From the NCBI GenBank assembly GCA_029939785.1, contig JAOZSG010000016.1, forward strand, positions 1-6,841: a stretch of DNA of 6,841 nucleotides, read 5' to 3'. The stretch is from Fidelibacterota bacterium. Its GTDB lineage: Bacteria > Fidelibacterota > UBA2242 > JAFGTP01. The notes under the pieces were generated by a model. The model did not search any database. It was not told the origin of the DNA and worked only from the letters and a program-made list of their open reading frames with translations. Position 1 is the stretch's first letter. The number at the start of each line of letters is the position of its first letter. Positions 1-5,464 of this stretch are shown here, in pieces. A program made the translations under genes and the position numbers.

Positions 1-60
1 CATAATTTCATACTTTTTAGATATTGCTGATTTGTTTTTAAAATATTGTTTTGGCCTCAT
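1..60 (-). CDS. Possible 5' end of a gene running off the left edge
   Basis: An ATG at 60-58 on the minus strand opens a frame that stays free of stops for 20 codons to the window edge. It starts MRPKQYF and is rich in Lys, with a later SKKYE stretch. No Shine-Dalgarno sequence is visible before the ATG. A loose sigma-70-like pair, TTGTTT and TAATGT about 16 nt apart, lies upstream. The residues vaguely recall the N-termini of some transposase-like helix-turn-helix proteins, but 20 residues cannot support an assignment. An open run of this length is also expected fairly often by chance. The direction agrees with all other genes here. Confidence 0.25.
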   Translation of the reverse strand, partial: MRPKQYFKNKSAISKKYEIM

Positions 61-315
61 AAATTAAGTTACATTATTGGCATGAAAGAACCAAACAAAA
101 ATCCTAAAATATATAACATGTTTTTGTAAAAGATGCTATAATCGTCTTGAAATGACTACTATACATTATTTGTAGGGTTTACCATCATTTATTAAATTGT
201 ATAAATATATATTATATTCTACCTAATAATTATAAAAATGTGGATTTGTTTTTAGCAAGATGTGTCAGCGTATCAGATAGTTATAGAAAAACTTTATTTA
301 TTTGGAGAAGTAAAA
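61..315. other. Intergenic region with no identified gene
   Basis: This very AT-rich stretch lies between the end of the small membrane-protein gene and the possible gene at the left edge. I see no convincing coding region, RNA gene or repeat. No strong hairpin followed by a T-run was found after the membrane-protein stop codon, so the end of that transcript is not located. A TATAAT hexamer occurs on the plus strand at 137-142, but no good -35 partner is placed before it. Confidence 0.5.
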
Positions 316-720
316 TTAGGATGGGTTATTACTATGAAGATCTGTGATAAACACAATTCTGATATATTCCCATATTGTACGATTATAAATGATTATTTCT
401 ATGATGATATCTAATATAACAAATTGTAAAATAAAAAGTAATGAGATTGTCAGTCCTTTTGTTATATAGTTACCAACACTGCTTTTCACAAAAAGTATTT
501 TTGTAAATAATAACATTAATATTGTCATAGCAAAGGTTGTTGCTGAAAAGAAATAATCTACATTTGGTGGTAAACCAACACCTTCTGGTGAATAATTTGG
601 TAAATTACCAACTTCCAGATCTAGAAATGACATTATTACTATTGCTCTGATTATATACACAATAAATGGGAAAAGTAGCAGTTTCCATAGTTTTAAATCT
701 TTTATTGTCTCTTTAATCAT
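316..720 (-). CDS. Small multi-pass membrane protein of unknown function
   Basis: I do not recognise this 134-residue protein. It has about three hydrophobic segments likely to cross the membrane, near residues 10-32 (after a short Lys-rich N-terminus), 56-78 and 88-111. A possible fourth lies near 116-125. Between the first two is a polar loop with Asn, Pro and Gly (PNYSPEGVGLPPN). There are no cysteines or obvious catalytic motifs, so it is more likely a small integral membrane protein than an enzyme. The start chosen is the ATG at 720-718, because an AGGAGA sits 7 nt before it. An in-frame TTG two codons upstream lies only 1 nt from that site and is unlikely to be used. The gene follows the flavoprotein gene by 18 nt and is probably cotranscribed with it, which suggests a related role, but nothing in the sequence says which. 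Confidence 0.75.
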   Translation of the reverse strand: MIKETIKDLKLWKLLLFPFIVYIIRAIVIMSFLDLEVGNLPNYSPEGVGLPPNVDYFFSATTFAMTILMLLFTKILFVKSSVGNYITKGLTISLLFILQFVILDIIIEIIIYNRTIWEYIRIVFITDLHSNNPS

Positions 721-727
721 AATCAAA

Positions 728-733
728 TCTCCT
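728..733 (-). promoter_or_regulatory. Shine-Dalgarno site that sets the membrane-protein start
   Basis: On the minus strand the sequence reads an A-run, then AGGAGA, a 7-nt spacer and ATG at 720. The spacing favours this ATG over the TTG at 726, which would be 1 nt from the site. It is the strongest ribosome-binding site in the window and lies in the short gap after the flavoprotein stop codon. Confidence 0.8.
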
Positions 734-738
734 TTTTT

Positions 739-1293
739 TTAGACTAAATTAGTACCAATTTCTATAGCTTGTTTTACTGTTTTTTCTTGTTTCTCAAAAT
801 CACCTTTTGCACGAGTATTTCCAACTGTAAATGTTTTTTCTGGAGTAAATCCAAAATGACCCATCATTAATTCATTATGATCAAAATATGCTTTAAAAGC
901 CTGTGGCTCTTCAGTTCCCTGAGTAAATAGCCATAATCCTTTAGTTCCATCTTTCAACATTGAATTCCCATCATTTTTCATTAATGGCCATAATCTTTCT
1001 ATGAATTTTTTAATATATACATTCATCTGCATCATATAAATTGGTGAAGCAAATACGACTGCATCTGAATTTGTAATTTCTTTTAATAATTCGGTCATAT
1101 CATCTTTGATAACACATTTACCGCTCCTCCTACAGCCGGCACATCCTAAACAATTGGCTATATTTAATTTTTTAATATCATACCATTTTGTTTGTGCACC
1201 TTTATTTTGTGCACCTTCTAATACTTTTAATAATAAATGTTCTGTGTTTGAATTATTTTTTGGGCTTCCGCAAAATCCTATTACTTTTTTCAT
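739..1293 (-). CDS. Flavodoxin-fold NADPH-dependent FMN reductase, iron-sulfur flavoprotein-like
   Basis: This 184-residue cytoplasmic protein has the flavodoxin-like fold of NADPH-dependent FMN reductases. The N-terminal strand and FMN phosphate loop read KVIGFCGSPKNNSNT (residues 3-17), and the next FMN-contacting loop is FASPIYMMQMN (about 81-91). Between them, Cys48, Cys51, Cys54 and Cys60 form CX2CX2CX5C followed by IKDDM. This is the spacing of the compact cluster motif of iron-sulfur flavoproteins (Isf) of methanogens and anaerobes, where it binds a [4Fe-4S] cluster. Many related oxidoreductases keep a similar Cys-rich loop whose cluster is unproven, so cluster binding here is an inference. 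The expected activity is electron transfer from NAD(P)H or ferredoxin through FMN to an unknown acceptor. The ATG at 1293 has AAGGA 6 nt upstream. It is probably cotranscribed with the downstream membrane-protein gene. Confidence 0.9.
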   Translation of the reverse strand: MKKVIGFCGSPKNNSNTEHLLLKVLEGAQNKGAQTKWYDIKKLNIANCLGCAGCRRSGKCVIKDDMTELLKEITNSDAVVFASPIYMMQMNVYIKKFIERLWPLMKNDGNSMLKDGTKGLWLFTQGTEEPQAFKAYFDHNELMMGHFGFTPEKTFTVGNTRAKGDFEKQEKTVKQAIEIGTNLV

Positions 1294-1299
1294 AATATT

Positions 1300-1304
1300 T
1301 CCTT
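1300..1304 (-). promoter_or_regulatory. Shine-Dalgarno site of the flavoprotein gene
   Basis: The minus strand reads AAGGA, then 6 nt (AATATT), then ATG at 1293. It confirms the start of the flavoprotein gene. Confidence 0.7.
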
Positions 1305-1338
1305 TTTTTATCCATTAATATTTAATTCAATTTTATTT

Positions 1339-1368
1339 GTGTCTATTAGTGTCCATTCGTGGTTAATA
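1339..1368 (-). repeat. 10-nt-periodic intergenic repeat (ACCACGAATGG type)
   Basis: On the plus strand three successive 10-nt units each begin with GTG: GTGTCTATTA, GTGTCCATTC and GTGGTTAATA. Read on the minus strand this is the pattern AACCACGAATGGACAC. From memory, similar strings occur between genes in many unrelated environmental bacteria. The unit lies 45 nt upstream of the flavoprotein start and so may be in its leader or promoter region. It does not form an obvious hairpin. Its function is unknown; the orientation given is that of the downstream gene. Confidence 0.6.
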
Positions 1369-1477
1369 GTTTTTTCATTTTTTCATATAGCTTTTGACAC
1401 TATCTTTTAATAATTAAAAAATAATTAATGATAAATTAATATTGGGAGAGAAATATAGGAATGGAGTATTTTATAGT

Positions 1478-2317
1478 TTACTTGTACTTTTTGAACATTT
1501 CTTTTTTTAACATTTCTGGGGAACTGCCGGTATGTTTTTTTATAAATCTTGAAAAATATGCAGGATCTTCAAAACCTAACATATATGTGATCTCTTTAAT
1601 ATTTTTTTTACTTAATAATATTTGACGTTTGGCTTCTAATACAAGTCTTTCGTGAATTAATTGTGTGATGGTTTTTCCAACTTGTTCTTTAACTATTCTA
1701 TTTGTTTGTTGAATTGTCAGATTAAGATTGTATGCATAAAATTCTGATCTATGTTCGGTAGTGAAATTTGTTTCAATAAGTTGGTATAATTGTATTATTC
1801 GTTCTATGTTTATTATCTTGATAGAATCTGATTTGTGTTGCATATTTTGAATATTCAAAAGGAATGATATTAAATAACTTTTTAAAATTTCATAATCTGG
1901 ATTTTGTTGAGATGATTCTGATTTCATTAATTGTAAAATTAGATTGAGTTGAATGATATTATTTGCATTAGGTAGGACAAAAGGTGTATTATAGAAGTTC
2001 ATAAATAGTGAATGTAATAAATCTGTTTTTTCTGATATGAAATCCTTTGAAAAAACAATGAAGAATCCTTTCTTATCAGTTGTATCAAATTTGGTAACTC
2101 TTCCCTGTGTTAGGAAAAAAACAGTGTTTTTTTGAGATTGATAATAATTAAAATCCACTAATATTTCATTACAGGAAGATGTGAACCAAATTATTTCATA
2201 AAAATTATGACGATGTGGTTTATTCTCATATTTTGCTTTTATTTCTTCTATAGGAATTACTCGAAATTTGATTTTTCTCTCATCTGAAATATTATATGTG
2301 GGGATTTGTTTTTTCAT
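1478..2317 (-). CDS. AraC/XylS-family transcriptional regulator
   Basis: This is a 279-residue cytoplasmic DNA-binding regulator of usual AraC-family length. The N-terminal part (about 15-100) looks like a cupin effector-binding domain, with the characteristic HRHNFYEIIWF stretch at 35-45. A helical linker follows (about 120-185). The C-terminal AraC DNA-binding domain spans about 190-275. The second helix-turn-helix carries the family signature (KEITYMLGF, PAYFSRFIKKHTGSSPE, about 241-268). The first (about 196-215) is less canonical. The ATG overlaps the receptor stop codon as ATGA, and no Shine-Dalgarno sequence precedes it, so translation probably depends on ribosomes finishing the receptor gene. 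The likely target is the promoter of its own operon, in the manner of PchR- or YbtA-type regulators that control TonB-receptor genes. The effector is unknown. Confidence 0.95.
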   Translation of the reverse strand: MKKQIPTYNISDERKIKFRVIPIEEIKAKYENKPHRHNFYEIIWFTSSCNEILVDFNYYQSQKNTVFFLTQGRVTKFDTTDKKGFFIVFSKDFISEKTDLLHSLFMNFYNTPFVLPNANNIIQLNLILQLMKSESSQQNPDYEILKSYLISFLLNIQNMQHKSDSIKIINIERIIQLYQLIETNFTTEHRSEFYAYNLNLTIQQTNRIVKEQVGKTITQLIHERLVLEAKRQILLSKKNIKEITYMLGFEDPAYFSRFIKKHTGSSPEMLKKEMFKKYK

Positions 2318-4137
2318 TTATCAAAATTATATTTAATTCCCAATTTAAACCATCTGCCTGGCATTGGTAATCCATTAAAATTAACATAATTTTCATTAAA
2401 TAAATTTGTAATGTTTATGTGCATAGAAAATTGTTTTAGAGGAATATTGGTTTGAAAATTTGTAATAAATCTACCATTACCTCTGTCATAGATTCTTTCC
2501 TGATAACTTAAATTCCAATTAATAAATAAGTCAAAAGGTAATTTTTGGTTCAGATTTATATTACAATTATGTTTCAAATTATTGAGTGAATATTTATGTT
2601 GAAAATCGTAATCTGTGAAATCTGATTTATGATTAAAATATGAATAACTAAGTTGAATAGATTTTAAGTAATTAAATTTTGTGTTATATTTTACAGATAA
2701 TTCTATTCCGGTTGTATTTGTTTGAGGGAGATTCATTGCAATATATTTTGCATTTGTATCTGCTTTACTTTTGGAATAATCAATCATATCAGTAGTATTT
2801 CTGTGAAAAACAGTAATTGAACTTTGTAAATTATCTGATAGATATTTTCCGCCGATTTCGTAACTAATTGCTTTTTCCGGTTCCAGATCGGCATTACCCA
2901 TATTTGCAACACCGGAATAATATAAATCCGTAAATGAAGGAACTCTAAAAGAACGACCAATTGAACTGAAAATTCTAATTTTTTGAGATAGTTGATAACC
3001 AATATCAATTCCTGGAAATAATTGAAATCCCCAATCCTCGTAATAGTATCCTGACATACCAGGAGAAAAGGATAATTTTTCGGTGGCATTAAAAATTGTC
3101 TCTGCAAAAAGTCCAAAATATGATCTGTCGTGATTCATGCGTAATCCGGTTATTTCACTATATCCAATATCAGAGCCAAAGTTGATAATATATTTTTCAG
3201 CCTGATATAATCCATTTATTTCTGCTGAGTACATTTTTGTTGTATGTTTGTTTGTATATGAATATTCAGGGATTTGGAAATGATCGTAATTTCGTCGCCC
3301 TGATAATTTTAATGACAGATGTCCCCAATTTGTTGGATTCAAAACGCTGACATTTGCAAGAAATTGTTCTGTATTTTCTCTTTCAGTTGTACTTGGTGTA
3401 TAAAACCTGTTTGCACCAAAATCTTTTTTCTGATAACCCAAAGAGAAATTGTATTTTGAACTGTTTGTTTTATATCCGGCTTTATAAAAAATATTTCTTG
3501 TTTCAAAATCAGTATTCTCTATATATCCATCACTTGATTTTTGTGAAACAGATAATCTGTTGGTAAAATTATTGATTGGGATTGAATAAGAAAATTTACC
3601 TTCTTTATATCCAAAATCACCACCTCTTAGACTAAGACTTCCATTAGCATCTTCTGAGTTTTTTGTAATTATATTAATAACACCACCTAATGCATTTGGA
3701 CCGTAAATTTTTGAAGCATTGCCTTTTAGAATTTCAATTTGTGCTATATCTTCAAGATTAACAGGAATATTCATGCTGTGATGAGCAGTTTGTGGATCTG
3801 AAACTTTGATTCCATCGATCATTATTAAGGTTTGTTCGTTCGATGCACCACGAATGCTGACATCAGTTTGTATGCCATTGGGACCGCGAGTTTTAAACTC
3901 AAGGTCAGTTAAATTTTGTAGTAAATCTGTTATGCTTTCAGCATTTTGATGTTTAATATAATTTTCATCTATTACTGTAATATTTCTTGAAGATTTTGAA
4001 AATTCTGTTGGGATGCGACTTGAGGTAATAGTCACAGGATCAAAATTATAAACAGAATAAATTTTTTGGGCATAACTTATATTTTGTAATAATATATAAA
4101 TAATAATTACTAAATATAACTTCATAAATAAACTCAT
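2314..4137 (-). CDS. TonB-dependent outer-membrane receptor, BtuB-like
   Basis: This 607-residue protein is an energised outer-membrane transporter close in length to E. coli BtuB. A signal peptide covers about residues 1-23, ending SYAQ. A plausible TonB box, DPVTITSSR (33-41), comes next. The plug domain (about 45-158) has the hallmarks of the family: ITDLLQNL, VSIRGASNEQTLIMIDGI, DPQTAHH, IEILKGNASKIYGPNALGG and INIITK. The rest is a beta-barrel with RSFRVPSFTDLYY, LEPEKAISYEIGGKY and a terminal NLFNENY...RWFKLGIKYNF region. BtuB-like plugs suggest a cobalamin- or siderophore-like substrate, but no B12 riboswitch is evident upstream and the substrate is unassigned. AAAGG 6 nt before the ATG at 4137 supports this start; an ATG at 4125 would also give a good signal peptide. 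It ends in Asp-Lys after the usual terminal Phe, where it overlaps the AraC gene. Confidence 0.95.
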   Translation of the reverse strand: MSLFMKLYLVIIIYILLQNISYAQKIYSVYNFDPVTITSSRIPTEFSKSSRNITVIDENYIKHQNAESITDLLQNLTDLEFKTRGPNGIQTDVSIRGASNEQTLIMIDGIKVSDPQTAHHSMNIPVNLEDIAQIEILKGNASKIYGPNALGGVINIITKNSEDANGSLSLRGGDFGYKEGKFSYSIPINNFTNRLSVSQKSSDGYIENTDFETRNIFYKAGYKTNSSKYNFSLGYQKKDFGANRFYTPSTTERENTEQFLANVSVLNPTNWGHLSLKLSGRRNYDHFQIPEYSYTNKHTTKMYSAEINGLYQAEKYIINFGSDIGYSEITGLRMNHDRSYFGLFAETIFNATEKLSFSPGMSGYYYEDWGFQLFPGIDIGYQLSQKIRIFSSIGRSFRVPSFTDLYYSGVANMGNADLEPEKAISYEIGGKYLSDNLQSSITVFHRNTTDMIDYSKSKADTNAKYIAMNLPQTNTTGIELSVKYNTKFNYLKSIQLSYSYFNHKSDFTDYDFQHKYSLNNLKHNCNINLNQKLPFDLFINWNLSYQERIYDRGNGRFITNFQTNIPLKQFSMHINITNLFNENYVNFNGLPMPGRWFKLGIKYNFDK

Positions 4138-4143
4138 TTTAAA

Positions 4144-4148
4144 CCTTT
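4144..4148 (-). promoter_or_regulatory. Shine-Dalgarno site of the receptor gene
   Basis: The minus strand reads AAAGG, then 6 nt (TTTAAA), then ATG at 4137. It favours this start over the in-frame ATG at 4125, which would be 18 nt away. Confidence 0.6.
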
Positions 4149-4175
4149 ATTTTGTTAAAGTAATTCTTAAAAACT

Positions 4176-4335
4176 AAAGATTGATGAAATTGTAAAAAGT
4201 ATTTTTCAACGCAGAGATCGCAAAGATCTCAGAGACCATAGGTTTAAAATAACAATCGTATCTCTGCGGAACTTTGCGTACTCTGCGTACTTAGCGTTAA
4301 AAATTTTACTTTTTACGAAGTTATCAAAGATTGAT
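4176..4335. repeat. 10-bp direct repeat flanking the palindromic element
   Basis: AAAGATTGAT occurs at 4176-4185 and again at 4326-4335 in the same orientation, 150 bp apart. The copies lie 6 and 9 nt outside the ends of the palindromic element. This could be an old target-site duplication, but the copies do not abut the element and the region is AT-rich, so chance is a real alternative. Confidence 0.35.
4192..4316. repeat. 125-bp palindromic element built from 9-nt units
   Basis: The ends form a perfect 10-bp inverted repeat, GTAAAAAGTA at 4192-4201 and its complement at 4307-4316. Inside, the left arm has three 9-nt units at 4208-4234: AACGCAGAG, ATCGCAAAG and ATCTCAGAG. The right arm has four complementary-type units at 4262-4298: CTCTGCGGAA (10 nt), CTTTGCGTA, CTCTGCGTA and CTTAGCGTT. 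The arms can therefore pair into a long imperfect hairpin around an AT-rich loop at about 4236-4260, with one unit extra on the right. It is much richer in G+C than its surroundings. From memory, CGCAAAG/CGCAGAG strings are dispersed between genes in many unrelated bacteria. It lies 54 nt upstream of the receptor start. Function is unknown; it may be non-autonomous mobile DNA, a structured leader or a transcription boundary. Confidence 0.8.
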
Positions 4336-4407
4336 TAATTCAACATTCTATTTGTAAACACCTTAATCCCTTTTAATTATTTTGCTGTCACATCTGTTAA
4401 ACCAAGT

Positions 4408-4419
4408 ACAAAATTTTGT
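4408..4419. repeat. 12-bp perfect palindrome, possible operator
   Basis: ACAAAATTTTGT is a perfect palindrome about 270 bp upstream of the receptor start and 95 bp after the miaA stop codon. It could be a dimeric regulator site, but such AT-only cores arise by chance in this composition, and AraC regulators usually bind direct repeats. Confidence 0.2.
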
Positions 4420-4513
4420 TAAAATAATAAAGTTTTTCAGAGGAATAACATAGGACATTCTTTTTGAAAACTGCTATAATTATTTTTTAAGGCAGAAAGT
4501 TAATGGCTATGAA

Positions 4514-5452
4514 CTATATACTCAAGGATTTTTCTATATTTTTTGCAACTTTTTCAGGTGAATAATTGTAATTCATTTCAATCCATTCAGCATCAAGTTG
4601 ATTGCGAAACCAGGTTAATTGTCTCTTGGCATATCTGCGGGTATTTTGTTTGAGGTTTTCTGTCATTTCTTCAAGAGAAACGGTGTTATCTAAATATTGG
4701 ATTACTTCCTGATAACCAATTGTCTTAATTGTATCAAGTGCATCTCGATGACCTTGATCAATCATATTTTGTGTCTCATCAATTAACCCTTCATTTAACA
4801 TTTGATCAACTCTTTGATTGATCCTTTTGTAAAGTTCATCTCTTTTCATATGAAAAACAAATATCTTTGTAGGGAATGCAGGATCAGGAACTTGATTTTT
4901 ATAAAGTTGAGATGCTGGTTTTCCGGTAATTTCAAAAATCTCAAGTGCCCTGGTTATTCGTTTGGAATCATTTAGATGTATCTTTGTTGCAGAATCTGGA
5001 TCAACATCAACTAATCTATTATAGAGCAGAGCATTACCCTTTTCTTTAATTTCATGAAGTAGGCGATTACGAATTTCAGGATCGGATTTACTCTGCTTAA
5101 AAATTCCATGGATAATTGCTTTAATATACATACCTGAGCCACCAACAAAAATTGGAAGTTTTCCTCTGGAAACAATATCGTGAACTGTTTTAGTTGCAAG
5201 GTCACGGTATTTTCCGGCACTAATTAATACATTTGGTTCAAATATATCTATTAAGTGATGAGGAATCCCGGTTTGTTCACGCAATGTTGGTTTTGCAGTT
5301 CCAATATCCAAATATTTATATAATTGTCTTGAATCAATTGAAACGATTTCACCATTCATTTTTTTTGCTAACTCTATCGAAGTTTGGGTTTTACCAACAG
5401 CAGTCGGACCTGTAATGATTGGTATAATTGGACAATTTTGAATAATACTCAT
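4514..5452 (-). CDS. miaA: tRNA dimethylallyltransferase
   Basis: MiaA transfers a dimethylallyl group to N6 of A37 in tRNAs that read codons starting with U, the first step to ms2i6A. The 312-residue length matches the family (E. coli about 316). The P-loop GPTAVGKT is at 15-22. The motif IDSRQLYK (39-46) holds the conserved Asp proposed as the catalytic base. GTAKP (51-55) and HHLIDI (65-70) follow. GGSGMY (104-109) is the usual GGTGLY motif with Ser for Thr. NDSKRITRALEI (161-172) and YAKRQLTWF (274-282) complete the signature set. The gene starts 12 nt after the mutL stop codon and is surely cotranscribed with it, as in many bacteria. No Shine-Dalgarno sequence is seen; the ATG follows an A-rich stretch. 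No key residue is missing. Confidence 0.97.
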   Translation of the reverse strand: MSIIQNCPIIPIITGPTAVGKTQTSIELAKKMNGEIVSIDSRQLYKYLDIGTAKPTLREQTGIPHHLIDIFEPNVLISAGKYRDLATKTVHDIVSRGKLPIFVGGSGMYIKAIIHGIFKQSKSDPEIRNRLLHEIKEKGNALLYNRLVDVDPDSATKIHLNDSKRITRALEIFEITGKPASQLYKNQVPDPAFPTKIFVFHMKRDELYKRINQRVDQMLNEGLIDETQNMIDQGHRDALDTIKTIGYQEVIQYLDNTVSLEEMTENLKQNTRRYAKRQLTWFRNQLDAEWIEMNYNYSPEKVAKNIEKSLSI

Positions 5453-5464
5453 TTTTTTCTATAT

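Larger units (their letters stand above)
4138..4513. other. 376-bp intergenic region between miaA and the receptor operon
   Basis: This stretch must hold the end of the mutL-miaA transcript and the promoter of the receptor operon. It contains the palindromic repeat element described separately, a 10-bp direct repeat around it and a 12-bp palindrome at 4408-4419. I could not place a promoter with confidence, found no clear stem plus T-run terminator after miaA, and saw no cobalamin riboswitch box. A 31-codon open frame at 4458-4363 on the minus strand is not convincing. Confidence 0.6.

Noticed and set aside
156..350. Plus-strand frame free of stops, about 64 codons
   Set aside because: No ATG until near its end, no ribosome-binding site, overlap with the end of the membrane-protein gene and no recognisable motif.
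1106..1318. Plus-strand open frame of 70 codons
   Set aside because: It lies opposite the flavoprotein gene and its translation shows no family features.
1405..1445. Fur-box-like or terminator-like AT-rich inverted repeats
   Set aside because: Strings such as TTAATGATAAATTAAT look suggestive but match poorly, and the stems are weak and purely A/T.
2784..3116. Minus-strand open frame of 110 codons inside the receptor gene
   Set aside because: It is an alternate frame of the receptor, whose own frame carries all the family motifs.
3354..3566. Plus-strand open frame of 70 codons
   Set aside because: Antisense to the receptor barrel region, with no ribosome-binding site or recognisable features.
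4192..4316. CRISPR array or simple terminator interpretation of the repeat element
   Set aside because: The units are 9 nt with no spacers, and the hairpin is far longer than an intrinsic terminator and lies 198 bp after the miaA stop codon.
4363..4458. Minus-strand open frame of 31 codons (MSYVIPLKNF...)
   Set aside because: No Shine-Dalgarno site and no similarity I recognise; such short frames are common by chance.
4138..4513. Cobalamin riboswitch upstream of the BtuB-like receptor
   Set aside because: I see no B12-box-like core or the set of paired helices; the only strong structure is the 9-nt-unit palindrome, which does not resemble one.
5011..5220. Minus-strand open frame of 69 codons inside miaA
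   Set aside because: Alternate frame of miaA, which is intact.
5233..5415. Plus-strand open frame of 60 codons
   Set aside because: Antisense to the conserved 5' part of miaA; its composition reflects the opposite strand.
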